This document shows positions 1-8,907 of a DNA stretch of 64,000 nt, piece by piece; position 1 is the stretch's first letter, and each line of letters begins with the position of its first letter. A program made the position numbers and the translations under genes. The stretch is taken from assembly GCA_963747105.1 (NCBI GenBank), contig CAVVEC010000013.1, positions 62,001 through 126,000 of the forward strand. Direction: 5' to 3'. This DNA is from CAVVEC01 sp963747105 (lineage in GTDB: Bacteria > Acidobacteriota > Terriglobia > Terriglobales > Acidobacteriaceae). Below the pieces are notes generated by a model. That model was not told the DNA's origin. It saw only the letters and a program-made list of their open reading frames with translations, and did no database searches.

Positions 1-1009
1 CCCCGAACAGTGTAGTGCCATAAAGTTCGCCACGCGGGCTCAATACTACCCCGGCGAAAGGATATTTACCGTCTGACCCGCCAGCAAAGGTATAAATTAC
101 TTTCGCCTTCCAACTCTTGCCCGACCGCGTAAGCTCGTATACGTATCCTAGGTCCTCTCCCCCGGAGTTGGTGCCGTAAATGTTACCTTTCTTATCCATC
201 ACAACTGGGCCAAACCCAGGATCTCCGTGAGGGGCGTTGTAAAGACTGGCAAAAGTCCAACCGCCGCCACTGGACGGCGATACCCTATATACCACCCCGT
301 ATCCGGTGCTTCCTCCGCCAAGCGTCGTGCCATAGTAATTACCCTTACTGTCGCGATAGAGAGTGGACCTCGGGTACACTCCATCGTTACCGTCAAAGTT
401 ATGCAGTGTAGTCAGGGTCCATTGGCCATTCGAAGGCGACAATCGGAAGACAGTTCCGCACCCGTAGCCGTCGCACTGGCTCAGGTTGCCTCCGGTGAAC
501 GTGGTTCCATAGAGGTTCCCTTCAGAGTCAAATACTAGTCCGCCGAGCGGAGCCACGCCGTCATCGCCGCCAAACGAGTGCAGCAACTTCTCCGCCCACC
601 CACCGCTTGAATCGCGTAAAAGTTCAAAAACCACGCCGTCTCCGGACGAGCCACCGTAACCGGCTGTCCCGTACAAATTGCCCGCGCTGTCTTTCGTCAA
701 CTCCGCCCAGGGGTTTTTCCCATCGTCCTTTCCGGTAAAGGTGTAGAGCGTCCTTTTTACCCAGCCAGACTTGGTCTGCTCCAGTTCGTACACGATCCCG
801 CAGTCGTACGCACCCCCGAGAGTTGTCGTGCCATACAGTCGACCGTTCATGAAGATAGGCCGGGCGAATGGATCGTAGCCGTCTGTTAGATTCCCAAACG
901 AATATAGGCTCTTCTCGGTGCTAGCCGCATTTGACCGTGGCACTGCCAGGGCCCCGACAAGCAAGATTGAGAACGCCACCCTGGCCAAACTGGATTTGTA
1001 GCGCCGCAT
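1..1009 (-). CDS. GloVer-repeat secreted protein (3' part beyond window)
   Basis: The frame is open from an ATG at 1009 to the left edge, so at least 336 residues are visible and the C-terminus is missing. The first ~28 residues (MRRYKSSLARVAFSILLVG...) form a signal peptide, so the protein is probably exported. The rest is a chain of repeats of about 45-50 residues with the core GN(L/I)YGT...G..Y...V(F/Y).L...W....LY.F.G..DG, the pattern called GloVer in acidobacterial annotations. Such repeats resemble beta-propeller blades. No enzymatic motif is visible and the function is unknown. Two more members lie at 15640-16857 and 53970-55208. An IS element sits about 200 bp upstream and could affect its promoter. 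Confidence 0.85.
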   Translation of the reverse strand, partial: MRRYKSSLARVAFSILLVGALAVPRSNAASTEKSLYSFGNLTDGYDPFARPIFMNGRLYGTTTLGGAYDCGIVYELEQTKSGWVKRTLYTFTGKDDGKNPWAELTKDSAGNLYGTAGYGGSSGDGVVFELLRDSSGGWAEKLLHSFGGDDGVAPLGGLVFDSEGNLYGTTFTGGNLSQCDGYGCGTVFRLSPSNGQWTLTTLHNFDGNDGVYPRSTLYRDSKGNYYGTTLGGGSTGYGVVYRVSPSSGGGWTFASLYNAPHGDPGFGPVVMDKKGNIYGTNSGGEDLGYVYELTRSGKSWKAKVIYTFAGGSDGKYPFAGVVLSPRGELYGTTLFG

Positions 1010-1224
1010 AGCAGACCTCTGTGGGAGTATTGCCGGGACCAGAAGGAGAGATCAGGGGCCCGCATCCACACCACCGAAGCAAGCGTATCACGTAACCGGG
1101 CGTTGCCAAAGCAAGAAGAGCACGGGATTAGATATCCAGAGCGCCACTGGAAATGCATGACCTGACAGTCCGTTGCGACTGCTCTTTCAGAAAATTCATT
1201 ATCCTCCGGTGTGTTCTATAAGCG

Positions 1225-1289
1225 CCGGAGCAAAAATAGACCGCATTACGCCGCGTGAGCGGCGTGATGCGGCGGAGTAAAAGTAGACC
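1225..1289. repeat. Left terminal repeats of the IS21-like element
   Basis: Two direct copies of an 18-bp motif lie here: CCGGAGCAAAAATAGACC at 1225-1242 and GCGGAGTAAAAGTAGACC at 1272-1289. IS21 transposases bind several such repeats at each end. The inner copy is a perfect inverted match to 3866-3883. Confidence 0.85.
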
Positions 1290-1387
1290 GCCGGATTCTT
1301 GTTTCACGAGGTACGGCCGCCTGCGGGGGTAACGGAACTGGTTCGGTTCCGTTGAGCCGACGGCCGAGATCGTGGAACACCGGAGGG

Positions 1388-2904
1388 ATGTACACAGTGG
1401 AGATCTATGGGCGTGTACGGCGAGCGGTTCTGGTCGAGGGCAGAAGTCAACGGTCGGTAGCGCGGGAGTTTGGGCTGGCGCGCGAGACGGTGCGGAAGAT
1501 GCTGGGGTATTCGATTCCGCCGGGCTACCGGCGGAAAGAGCCCGCGAAGCGGCCCAAGCTGGGGCCGTGGGTGGGCGTGATCGACGCCATTCTGGAAGAA
1601 GACAAGACCAAACCAGCAAGCAGCGGCACACCGCCAAGCGGATCTTCGAACGGCTGCGGGAGGAGCACGCGTTCACCGGCGGCTACACGATCGTGAAGGA
1701 CTACGTGCGCGCCGCGAAGCTGCGCCAGCGGGAGATGTTCGTTCCGCTGGCGCATGCCGCCGGGGACGGCGCAGGCCGACTTCGGCGAGGCGCTGGTGAT
1801 CGTCGGCGGCGAGGAGCGGAAGGCGCACTATTTGGCGATGGACCTGCCGCACTCGGACGACTGCTTCGTCATGGCGTTTCCGGCGGAGACGACGGAAGCG
1901 TTTCTGGAAGGCCACAATCAGGCCTTCGCCTACTTCGGCGGCGTTCCCACCACGATTCTGTACGACAACACGAAGCTGGCGGTGGCGCGGATTCTGGGCG
2001 ACGGCACGCGGCAGAAGACGCGGGCGTTCTCCGAGTTGCAGAGCCACTATCTGTTTGCCGAGAAGTTCGGACGCCCGGCAAGGGCAACGACAAGGGCAAA
2101 GTGGAGGGCTTGGTGGGCTACGCGCGGCGGAACTTCCTGGTGCCGATTCCGCGAGTGGCCAGTTGGGAGGAGTTGAACGCGCAGTTGCTGGAGCAGTGCC
2201 GGAAGCGGCGAGAGCGGCGGCTGCGCGGCCACCAGGAGACGATCGGAGAGCGCTTCGAGCGGGACCGGGCGGCGTTGCTTGCCGCTGCCGGCAGCGAGTA
2301 TGAAGCCTGCGAGAAGCGAGTGGCGCGAGTGAGTTCGATGTCGCTGGTGCGCTATCGCACCAACGATTACTCGGTGCCGACCGAGTATGGGCACCGCGAA
2401 GTGCTGGTGAAGGGTTACGTGCACGAGGTGGTGATCGTCTGCGGCAGCGAGGTGATTGCGCGCCATCGCAGAAGCTATCAGCGCGAAGACATGATCTTCG
2501 ATCCGCTGCACTATCTGGCGCTGCTGGAGCAGAAGGCACGGGCGCTGGACCAGGCGGCGCCGCTGGTGGGCTGGGAGTTGCCGGAGTGCTTCGCCCAACT
2601 GCGCCGGCTGCTGGAAGCGCGGCTGAGCAAGAGCGGCAAGCGGGAGTACGTGCAGGTGCTGCGTTTGCTGGAGACGTTCTCGTTGCCGGAGGTCGAGCGG
2701 GCCATCGACGATGCGCTGCGGATGGGCACGATCAGCTTCGATGCGGTCAAGCATCTGCTGCTGTGCCGCATCGAGCAGCGGCCGCCGCGGCTGGACCTGG
2801 AGAACTATCCGCACCTGCCGCTGGCCGAAGTACAGACCACGCAGGCCGCCGACTACATGGCTTTGCTTTCGCGCGTCACCACTCCAGCTTGCCGAGCGAG
2901 GTGA
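1388..2904 (+). pseudogene. istA: IS21 transposase IstA, three frameshifts
   Basis: DDE transposase of IS21 that would catalyse strand transfer with IstB as helper. The protein starts MYTVEIYGRVRRAVLVEG at 1388, with an N-terminal helix-turn-helix (RSQRSVAREFGLARETVRKML). The frame breaks near 1617 (one A missing), near 1760 (one base extra) and near 2076 (one G missing); joining the three frames restores a full-length product of about 505 residues. The catalytic acids are still recognisable: D in AQADFGEAL, D in ILYDNTKLAV, and E in KGKVEGLVGYARRN, but they fall in different frames. As read, no intact transposase can be made. The three indels could be decay or sequence error. Confidence 0.9.
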
Positions 2905-2908
2905 CGCG

Positions 2909-3700
2909 ATGAGCGGCGAACCGAACACTGCTACGATGGACACTCCCCAGGTGCTGCTGGACCATCACCTGAAGAAGTTGCGGCTGCCGACTTTCCTGCG
3001 CGAGTACGACAAAGTGGCGCGGCAGTGCGCCGCCGAGGGCGTGGATTATCCCCGCTACCTGCTGCGGTTGACGGAACAGGAACTGCTGGACCGCGAACGG
3101 CGGGCCACCGAACGCCGCATCCATCAGGCGCGGTTCCCGGTGGTCAAGAGCCTGGACACTTTCGAGTTCCTGGCGATCCCGGCGTTAAACAAGGCGCTGG
3201 TGCTGGAGCTGGCCCGCTGCGAGTTTCTACTGCGGCGCGAGAACGTGTTGTCGCTGGGCAACTCCGGTACCGGAAAAACGCACATCGCGCTGGCCCTCGG
3301 CCTGTCGGCCTGCCAAAGGGCCATCGCGTGCGGTTCACCACGGCGGCGTCGCATGGTGCACGAGCTGATGGAAGCCAAGGATGAGAAGCGGCTGCTGCGC
3401 TTTCAGAAGCAGCTGGCCAGCTACGAACTGCTGATCATCGATGAACTGGGCTTCGTGCCGCTGTCCAAGACCGGCGCCGAACTGCTGTTCGAGGTCTTCA
3501 GCCAGCGCTACGAACGCGGCGCCACGCTGGTCACCAGCAATCTGCCGTTCAACGAATGGACCGAGGTGCTCGGCTCGGAACGGCTGACCGGCGCCCTGCT
3601 GGATCGGCTCACCCACCACGTCCACATCCTGGAGATGAACGGCGAGAGCTACCGGCTCAAGCAGAGCAAACGCAAGCGAGGCTCACCGCCGAACTCCTGA
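2909..3700 (+). CDS. istB: IS21 helper ATPase IstB
   Basis: AAA+ ATPase that assists IstA in target choice; 263 residues from the ATG at 2909, five bases after the istA stop. An ATG nine codons downstream (2936) is a possible alternative. The P-loop GNSGTGKTHIALALG and the Walker B segment LLIIDELGFVPL are intact. Between them, about 12 residues after CQ (3316-3351) read AIACGSPRRRR instead of the family-like GHRVRFTTAAS, which is found in the +1 frame. One base lost near 3315 and one gained near 3351 therefore cancel out, leaving an open frame with a scrambled patch. Activity is doubtful. Confidence 0.88.
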   Translation: MSGEPNTATMDTPQVLLDHHLKKLRLPTFLREYDKVARQCAAEGVDYPRYLLRLTEQELLDRERRATERRIHQARFPVVKSLDTFEFLAIPALNKALVLELARCEFLLRRENVLSLGNSGTGKTHIALALGLSACQRAIACGSPRRRRMVHELMEAKDEKRLLRFQKQLASYELLIIDELGFVPLSKTGAELLFEVFSQRYERGATLVTSNLPFNEWTEVLGSERLTGALLDRLTHHVHILEMNGESYRLKQSKRKRGSPPNS

Positions 3701-3752
3701 TCCGCCCACCGCCCGCCTCGACTCCCGCCACCCGCTGCGGCGAACACGCCTC

Positions 3753-3835
3753 GGGGAGGAGGACGTCTTCCGCTCCGGCCTAAACGCGCCGCCTTTCAGG
3801 CGGCGCAGGCCTCCGCTCCAGACGCCCTCCTCCCC
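3753..3835. repeat. Nested hairpin in the IS non-coding tail
   Basis: GGGGAGGAGGACGTCT at 3753-3768 pairs with 3820-3835 (15 of 16 bases). Inside it, GCGCCGCC at 3786-3793 pairs perfectly with 3799-3806 around a five-base loop. The structure lies between istB and the right terminal repeats. It has no T-run, so it is not a classic terminator. Confidence 0.75.
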
Positions 3836-3865
3836 GACAATCCCTGATCTCCTACCTGCTCCTCT

Positions 3866-3907
3866 GGTCTACTTTTACTCCGCCCCAGTGGTCTGGTTTT
3901 ACTCCGC
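3866..3907. repeat. Right terminal repeats of the IS21-like element
   Basis: GGTCTACTTTTACTCCGC at 3866-3883 is the exact reverse complement of 1272-1289. A second copy, GGTCTGGTTTTACTCCGC, follows at 3890-3907. They mark the right end of the element. Confidence 0.85.
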
Positions 3908-3999
3908 CCTTGACAAAAGTGCCTGTGCTCAGCTGCACGCGGCCGTCACTCATGGATTGAATATCTTTCAGGATCGAATAACCATGCCGTGGCTGCTCC

Positions 4000-4085
4000 G
4001 GGGGCTGGCCCATCCTTTCTCAGTAGTTCTTTTCATAGGGGATGGGGGCTGGCCCATCCTTTCTGAGTAGTTCTTTTCCTAGGGG
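4000..4085. repeat. Two tandem 44-bp units
   Basis: Two head-to-tail copies begin GGGGGCTGGCCCATCCTTTC at 4000 and 4044 and continue with (C/G)AGTAGTTCTTTTC(A/C)TAGGG. They differ at only a few positions. The gene-free stretch 3908-4411 contains this and the following inverted repeats but no plausible gene. Confidence 0.85.
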
Positions 4086-4195
4086 TTGCCCCACCCTTTT
4101 CGCGTTCTGTGCGAAAGGGTGGGATTGAATGGGACTGAAGCTTCCATCTCCCACCCTGTCCTGGCAAAAAACGCAGGGACAAGGGTGGGGCAACC
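4084..4195. repeat. Large inverted repeat with inner hairpins
   Basis: GGTTGCCCCACCCTT at 4084-4098 is matched by its perfect reverse complement at 4181-4195. Inside lie two further hairpins, CCCACCCTTTTCGC/GCGAAAGGGTGGG (about 4091-4123) and an imperfect one around CCCACCCTGTCC (4150-4190). This looks like a dispersed intergenic palindromic element. Confidence 0.8.
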
Positions 4196-4411
4196 TCTGT
4201 GGTTAGATTTAAGCGAAAGGTCGGGCCAGCCCCCTCCGTGTCAATTACTCAGCCGGGTTTCTTCACAGCTTCGGAGCTTGAGCGGGGCACCCTGAAGATA
4301 GGTTAGAGGTTTGGGCCGGGCGCGGCGCCAAAAGCGAACCGGGGCCCCATTCTTCGCGTGTTTCTTGCGAACAGTGGAGCCCCCGAAGAACTGCTTCGAC
4401 TGCAGCACTTC

Positions 4412-5320
4412 CTAATGCTTCGCGTTCTCATCCATCTTGCTCTTGGCGCCTGCGTTGACCACGGCTGACTTGCCGGCGCCGGCCTTGGCGTTCATCGCCG
4501 CGGCCTTCGGTCTCCAGTAATCCGGCGCGATCGAGGCGATCTGTTCCGGAGCATTGCTCAGTTCCGGCAAGAAGCGGCTGATGACCGTCTCGGTGTGCGC
4601 GATCGTCTCAACATTCGCCTTCAGGAACCGGTCATAGCCCTCCTCTCCCAACATCTGCTTGAACGATGGGAGCCCGTCAAATCCTCCAAGCGAGTTTTCG
4701 GGCATGGTCACGTAAAAGACCGTGCCTTCCTGCCCGGCCACTGCCTCGGAGACCAGCACGGTTTGGGGTGGCGAGGCTTTCTCGCGTGCAGTCTTCAGTT
4801 CTTTCTCCAGCGCCTCGAAACTGGCCACCTGCCCCGGCTTGACATGCACCACGACGGTGCGCAGCCAGCGCGCCTCGCCAATCAGCCTCGCCATCGCTGC
4901 CTCATCCTGGGGTACATTGCTGCCCAGATCCCAGCGGCGACGACGGAATTCGGAGTGTGAACTCATGATGCATTGGTTGAAATCCTGCAGCGCCTTGTCA
5001 CTTCCAGCTTTCCCGAACGCTTTTTGCAGCGCCTGATAAAAAGCGCCGCTGGCCTCTTCGGCCTCTGCATAGCTGTGGCGAGTACTTACAAAGGTGACCC
5101 GATCCCCGGGGCCGTAAGTGGCCTCCATGGCGAGCCAGGTATCGCCCTTGTTTTGCCGATTCGCTGTCACCATTTTCTTCGAGATGGCATCGAAGTCCGC
5201 CCGTTTCTCAGGTTTCACCTGCACGGAGTACACGTCGAGGTAGTCTTGCTGAGCCTGGCCGACAGCCAGTGTCGTCAACAATAGGAACACTACGGCGGTC
5301 CATATCGCTTTCCACTGCAT
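4412..5320 (-). CDS. Exported protein of unknown function, 302 aa
   Basis: The N-terminus MQWKAIWTAVVFLLLTTLAVGQA is a signal peptide, so the protein is secreted or periplasmic. The mature part seems to hold two similar halves, each beginning with a VQVKPEKRADFDAI-like or VHVKPGQVASFEAL-like strand-helix unit, which recalls the ferredoxin-like alpha/beta barrel fold (about residues 29-120 and 150-245). This fold assignment is an inference. The last 45 residues are alanine- and lysine-rich. It stands alone, with the IS and repeat block on one side and thiG divergent on the other. No catalytic motif is recognised. Confidence 0.75.
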   Translation of the reverse strand: MQWKAIWTAVVFLLLTTLAVGQAQQDYLDVYSVQVKPEKRADFDAISKKMVTANRQNKGDTWLAMEATYGPGDRVTFVSTRHSYAEAEEASGAFYQALQKAFGKAGSDKALQDFNQCIMSSHSEFRRRRWDLGSNVPQDEAAMARLIGEARWLRTVVVHVKPGQVASFEALEKELKTAREKASPPQTVLVSEAVAGQEGTVFYVTMPENSLGGFDGLPSFKQMLGEEGYDRFLKANVETIAHTETVISRFLPELSNAPEQIASIAPDYWRPKAAAMNAKAGAGKSAVVNAGAKSKMDENAKH

Positions 5321-5526
5321 AGCACGCCTCCTTAAGGTTTTTATACGGATTTCCTGATGGAGGCCACGCTACACGCAGCAGAGGCTGCCGTCAAGTGAGC
5401 GATGGATAATCCGGGGACCTTCGTCGTTTCACGGCCTGTGTGGAACCGGCTCTTGTCAGGACGGACGGAGACCGGTTGGCCTGCGTGAGTCGTGCCACAA
5501 ACTCTCGCTTTCATTACAATAGAAGC

Positions 5527-6300
5527 ATGACCGACGCATTGATCATTGCTGGCCGCGAGTTCCGTTCCCGGCTGATTGTGGGAACAGGGAAATACAAGTC
5601 TTTTCAGGAAACGGCGCGTGCGCTGGAGGCCAGTGATGCGGAAATGGTCACGGTTGCCGTTCGGCGCGTGAATCTGGACCGCAGCAAGGAATCGCTCCTC
5701 GACTACATCAATCCCAAGAGGTATTTTCTGCTGCCGAACACCGCGGGTTGTTACACCGCCGATGAGGCGATTCGCGCGGCCCGCCTCGGTCGCGAGGTGG
5801 GACTATCGGATTGGGTCAAGTTGGAAGTGATCGGGGATCAGGCGACGCTCTATCCCGACGTGCAGGCCACGCTCGAAGCTACACGGGTTCTGGTGAAGGA
5901 AGGCTTTACGGTTCTTCCCTATACGTCGGACGACGTCGTGGTTGCCAAGCGTCTGCTCGACGCGGGCGCCAGCGCGATTATGCCGCTGGGTGCGCCCATC
6001 GGCAGCGGCTTGGGCGTGCAGAACGCCGCCAATATCCGTATCCTGCGCGAGATGATCACCGGTGTGCCGCTGATTCTCGACGCCGGAGTAGGCACGGCTT
6101 CCGACGCGGTGATTGCCATGGAACTGGGAGCCGATGCGGTGTTAATGAATACCGGAATCGCGGGCGCGCAGGTTCCGGTACTGATGGCGGAAGCAATGCA
6201 ACACGCGGTGATTGCGGGGCGCGAAGCTTTTCTCGCCGGACGTATGCCGAAGAAGCTGTACGCGACGGCCAGTAGCCCGCTGGAAGGCGTGGCGCGGTAG
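5527..6300 (+). CDS. thiG: Thiazole synthase ThiG
   Basis: Makes the thiazole phosphate half of thiamine from deoxyxylulose phosphate, dehydroglycine and ThiS thiocarboxylate in the cytoplasm. The 257-residue length is normal for ThiG. The Schiff-base lysine lies in DWVKLEVIGD (about K98), and phosphate-binding segments PIGSGLGVQNAANI and LDAGVGTASDA follow. The ATG at 5527 starts MTDALIIAGREF, which matches the family; an in-frame ATG at 5440 would add 29 unlikely residues. No thiS, thiF, thiO or thiE lies nearby, and no THI-box riboswitch was recognised upstream, so its partners must be elsewhere. Confidence 0.95.
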   Translation: MTDALIIAGREFRSRLIVGTGKYKSFQETARALEASDAEMVTVAVRRVNLDRSKESLLDYINPKRYFLLPNTAGCYTADEAIRAARLGREVGLSDWVKLEVIGDQATLYPDVQATLEATRVLVKEGFTVLPYTSDDVVVAKRLLDAGASAIMPLGAPIGSGLGVQNAANIRILREMITGVPLILDAGVGTASDAVIAMELGADAVLMNTGIAGAQVPVLMAEAMQHAVIAGREAFLAGRMPKKLYATASSPLEGVAR

Positions 6301-6428
6301 GGCCGCGTCGCGGACCGTGACCACCGGAGCTGTAGCTAACACACGCGGCACACTACGCGGGTTCGGCAAAATGGGCGGCCCGGAGCAAACTCCAAAATCA
6401 ATCTCGCGTCAAAATTCTGCTCTCAAAA

Positions 6429-6752
6429 TCACATCATCTTGACGCTATCAATGTGAATCGAGTCTCCCGTGACTTCACCGGTTGCAGCAATGTGATGACC
6501 TTCATGTCCCTTCAGCGCATCGGGATTGTCCACGGTCAGCACTTTCTTGTCGCTGTCGGTCACAATCACGTACTTGGCGCCCTTGCTGAGGCACTTGTTC
6601 ATGCAGTCCGCGTGGCCGGCGTTGGCCCCTTTGGCGCCGCACATGGAATCACTTACATACCCATTCACCGTCGCCGAATCGGCGGCGTACGCCAGCACAC
6701 CTACCAGTGACACCAACGATGCAGCAACCAGGATCAGAACAGACTTCTTCAT
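6429..6752 (-). CDS. Small exported cysteine-containing protein
   Basis: 107 residues with a clear signal peptide (MKKSVLILVAASLVSLVGVLAYA). The start at 6752 is chosen because AAGGAG lies just upstream; an in-frame start at 6779 would add nine residues before the signal peptide. The mature part is marked by VNGYVSDSMCGAKG, DCMNKCLSKGAKYV and a C-terminal beta-rich half ending HIDSVKMM. The three cysteines (MCG, DC, KC) could bind a metal or form disulfides. I recognise the pattern as a small conserved acidobacterial type, but the role is unknown. Confidence 0.8.
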   Translation of the reverse strand: MKKSVLILVAASLVSLVGVLAYAADSATVNGYVSDSMCGAKGANAGHADCMNKCLSKGAKYVIVTDSDKKVLTVDNPDALKGHEGHHIAATGEVTGDSIHIDSVKMM

Positions 6753-6918
6753 AGCACACTCCTTATGGTTAGCGGCCAAGCCGCAGATGTTGATTGTCCA
6801 CTAAATCCACCCCGCGCCCGCGTTCCCGCCAGCGGTATTGCCTTGAAACCGGAGCCTAGAAAACGATTGTGGGAAGATGTTCGCCAATATACCACAAGTA
6901 GCGGTAAACAGATGGCTT

Positions 6919-7389
6919 CTACTTTTGCGCTGTTCTCGAATTCGTGGCGGACGGGCGGGCAGGCGTGGGCGAAACGTAAACCACTTCGCCCGGACGCGCG
7001 TAGTGCAGTTGTTCCCGCGCTTCTTTCTCAATCATCTTGGGATCGGTCTGCAGGGACTTGATCTGCTGCGTGGAACCGTCGTTTTCTTTCTGTAAGTCAT
7101 CGATTTCTTTTTGCAGACTCTGGAATTCTGCCTTCTTTTGCCGATAGACAATCATGCCGTTTGCGCCAAACATCACATGAGCAAACAACCAAACCGTAAA
7201 CACGATCACCCCGGCCGTGGCAATCCGGCGGCGAATCCCGTAGAGCATGGTCGCAGTCGGGCGCAGCTTTTCCCGCATCCGGTCTGCCCAAGCTTCGGCC
7301 TGCGGAGCCCGTTCCACCAGGGTTCGCAGACCGTCTTCGGGCCGCGGCAAGATTCGGAGTTTCGGAAGGTGCCCTATTCGAAGATCCAT
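6919..7389 (-). CDS. FtsB/DivIC-like septum protein
   Basis: A likely bitopic cell-division protein of the FtsB/DivIC family, which links FtsL and FtsQ in the divisome. Starting at MDLRIGHLPKL (7389) gives 156 residues: a cytoplasmic N-terminal region, one membrane helix (about 57-75, GVIVFTVWLFAHVMFG), a coiled coil (KAEFQSLQKEIDDLQKEND) and the typical REQLHYARPGEVVYV segment. The start overlaps the end of pgm by 16 bases, which suggests translational coupling. An upstream in-frame start at 7506 would lie deep inside pgm and is less likely; a start at a later methionine (MREKLRP) is possible. Confidence 0.85.
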   Translation of the reverse strand: MDLRIGHLPKLRILPRPEDGLRTLVERAPQAEAWADRMREKLRPTATMLYGIRRRIATAGVIVFTVWLFAHVMFGANGMIVYRQKKAEFQSLQKEIDDLQKENDGSTQQIKSLQTDPKMIEKEAREQLHYARPGEVVYVSPTPARPSATNSRTAQK

Positions 7390-8792
7390 TGTTTGGCCGC
7401 TGCGCTCAGCTTCTCCAGTTCTTGCTTGCTTGCCGCTTCGCAATAAACCCGCACCACCGGCTCGGTGCCGGAAAGCCGGTAGCACACCCACGAGCCATCC
7501 TGGCAAATCAACTTGAGCCCGTCCGCGCGCACAATCTCTTTCACCTTGCGACCGAAAAAGTCGCGAGGATTTTGCCCCAGTTTCTCAGTGAACTTCTCTT
7601 TTACATCCGGCGTCAAGCGGAAGTTCTCGCGTTGGGGATAAAAGGAACCAACTTTGACAAATAATTCCCGCAATTGCACGCCCAGCGACTTGCCCCTCCG
7701 CGCCACCATTTCGCAACAAAGCAGGCCGGCCAGGATGCCGTCCTTTTCCGGAACATGGTGGCGGATGGAAAGCCCCGCGCTCTCCTCTCCTCCAATCACG
7801 ATCTTGTCCTGCTTGATCAGTTCCCCGATGTACTTGAACCCGACGGGCGTCTCGTGCAGCTCAGTCCCATGGTATTGCGCCAGGGCATTGATCAGGTTGG
7901 TTGTGGCCACCGACTTTCCCACCCCGTTTTTCCAGCCTCGGCTCTCCACCAGGTAGTCGAAGAGCAGGGCAATGATGTAGTTAGGCTGGAAAAAAGTGCC
8001 GTCTTCGTCCACAATGCCGAAGCGGTCGGCATCGCCATCGGTGGCGATGCCAATGTGAGCCTTGGTTTCGCGCATTTTTGTCCGAGCATCACTTAGTAGA
8101 TGATCGTCGGGTTCGGGGGCATGGCCGCCGAAAAGCACATCACGGCAATCGTGGACGGTAGCGACTTCGACGCCAGCCTCGCGCAGCAGCGCGTCGGGAT
8201 AACCGCGCGCCGCTCCCCAGAAGGGATCGAACACCACGCGCACACCGGCCTTCATGATAATTCCGAAGTCAATGATTTCGCGCAGGCGTGCCAGATATAT
8301 GCCGCGCGGGTCTAAGGATTGCGCCCGCGGTTGGGCCTTCGTCCTGGCTTTTGTCTCCCCGGTTTCAACTTCGCTGTCGAATGCGGCGATTTCTGCTTCG
8401 ATCCGACTGGTGGCCTCCGGCAGCGCCGGCGCGCCATCCGATGTGGAGAACTTGATGCCGTTGTACTCCGGCGGATTGTGTGAAGCCGTAAAGTTGATGG
8501 CGCCATCGGCGGGCTCACGAATGACAGCGTATGAGATGGCGGGGGTAGGAGCGGCTTCGGCAATAACCAGTGCTGTTATGGCGTGGGCGGCTAGAATCTC
8601 AGCCGCGACCGCACAAAAGGTCTCGCCCAGGAACCGCGGATCGCGTCCTACAATCACCCGCGCTCCGGAAGGCTTCTGCGAGACGACATAACGCGCAATT
8701 CCGCTCACCGCGCGCCGCACGTTAGCGAAGGTAAACTCCTCCGCCATCACCGCCCGCCAGCCTGAAGTGCCGAATTTGATCGGCGTGGACAT
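7374..8792 (-). CDS. pgm: Phosphoglucomutase/phosphomannomutase
   Basis: Alpha-D-phosphohexomutase that interconverts hexose 1- and 6-phosphates for sugar nucleotide and glycogen metabolism. The 472 residues from MSTPIKFGTSGWRA (8792) cover all four domains: the phosphoserine loop TASHNPPEYNG (S104), the metal loop DGDADRFG (252-259), the sugar loop GGEESAG (334-340) and the phosphate-binding RLSGTEPVVRVY near the C-terminus. The GGEESAG loop is typical of glucose-preferring enzymes, though substrate cannot be fixed from sequence. A longer in-frame start at 8933 has no family support. The downstream ftsB-like gene overlaps its 3' end. Confidence 0.93.
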   Translation of the reverse strand: MSTPIKFGTSGWRAVMAEEFTFANVRRAVSGIARYVVSQKPSGARVIVGRDPRFLGETFCAVAAEILAAHAITALVIAEAAPTPAISYAVIREPADGAINFTASHNPPEYNGIKFSTSDGAPALPEATSRIEAEIAAFDSEVETGETKARTKAQPRAQSLDPRGIYLARLREIIDFGIIMKAGVRVVFDPFWGAARGYPDALLREAGVEVATVHDCRDVLFGGHAPEPDDHLLSDARTKMRETKAHIGIATDGDADRFGIVDEDGTFFQPNYIIALLFDYLVESRGWKNGVGKSVATTNLINALAQYHGTELHETPVGFKYIGELIKQDKIVIGGEESAGLSIRHHVPEKDGILAGLLCCEMVARRGKSLGVQLRELFVKVGSFYPQRENFRLTPDVKEKFTEKLGQNPRDFFGRKVKEIVRADGLKLICQDGSWVCYRLSGTEPVVRVYCEAASKQELEKLSAAAKQWIFE

Positions 8793-8907
8793 TTTTCGAG
8801 TCTCCCGCGACGCCAACTCTTCGATTCCGTAAGCTAAAATAGCTGGGGCTAAAGCTGATTTTATCTTAAAGAGCATCTCCGTTTTCAGTGGTGACCGGGA
8901 GGCCATC

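Larger units (their letters stand above)
1225..3907 (+). mobile_element. IS21-family insertion sequence
   Basis: The element carries istA-like and istB-like genes in the usual order, bounded by multiple terminal repeats as in IS21. An 18-bp sequence at 1272-1289 (GCGGAGTAAAAGTAGACC) has a perfect inverted copy at 3866-3883. Related copies lie further out on each side at 1225-1242 and 3890-3907. The coordinates run from outermost repeat to outermost repeat; the true tips, probably up to about 15 bp further out (for example a TGT at 1212), and the target duplication could not be fixed. istA is broken, so the copy is probably not autonomous. Confidence 0.9.

Noticed and set aside
1388..2904. Programmed frameshifting in istA
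   Set aside because: Three breaks (-1, +1, -1) at non-slippery sites do not fit a programmed mechanism, and IS21 istA is normally one frame.
1673..2943. Long minus-strand frames across istA
   Set aside because: They are shadow frames of a GC-rich gene; proline/arginine-rich translation without family similarity.
4000..4085. CRISPR array
   Set aside because: Only two direct units with no spacers between and no cas genes.
5321..5526. TPP riboswitch before thiG
   Set aside because: No CUGAGA-type THI box or matching stems could be found.
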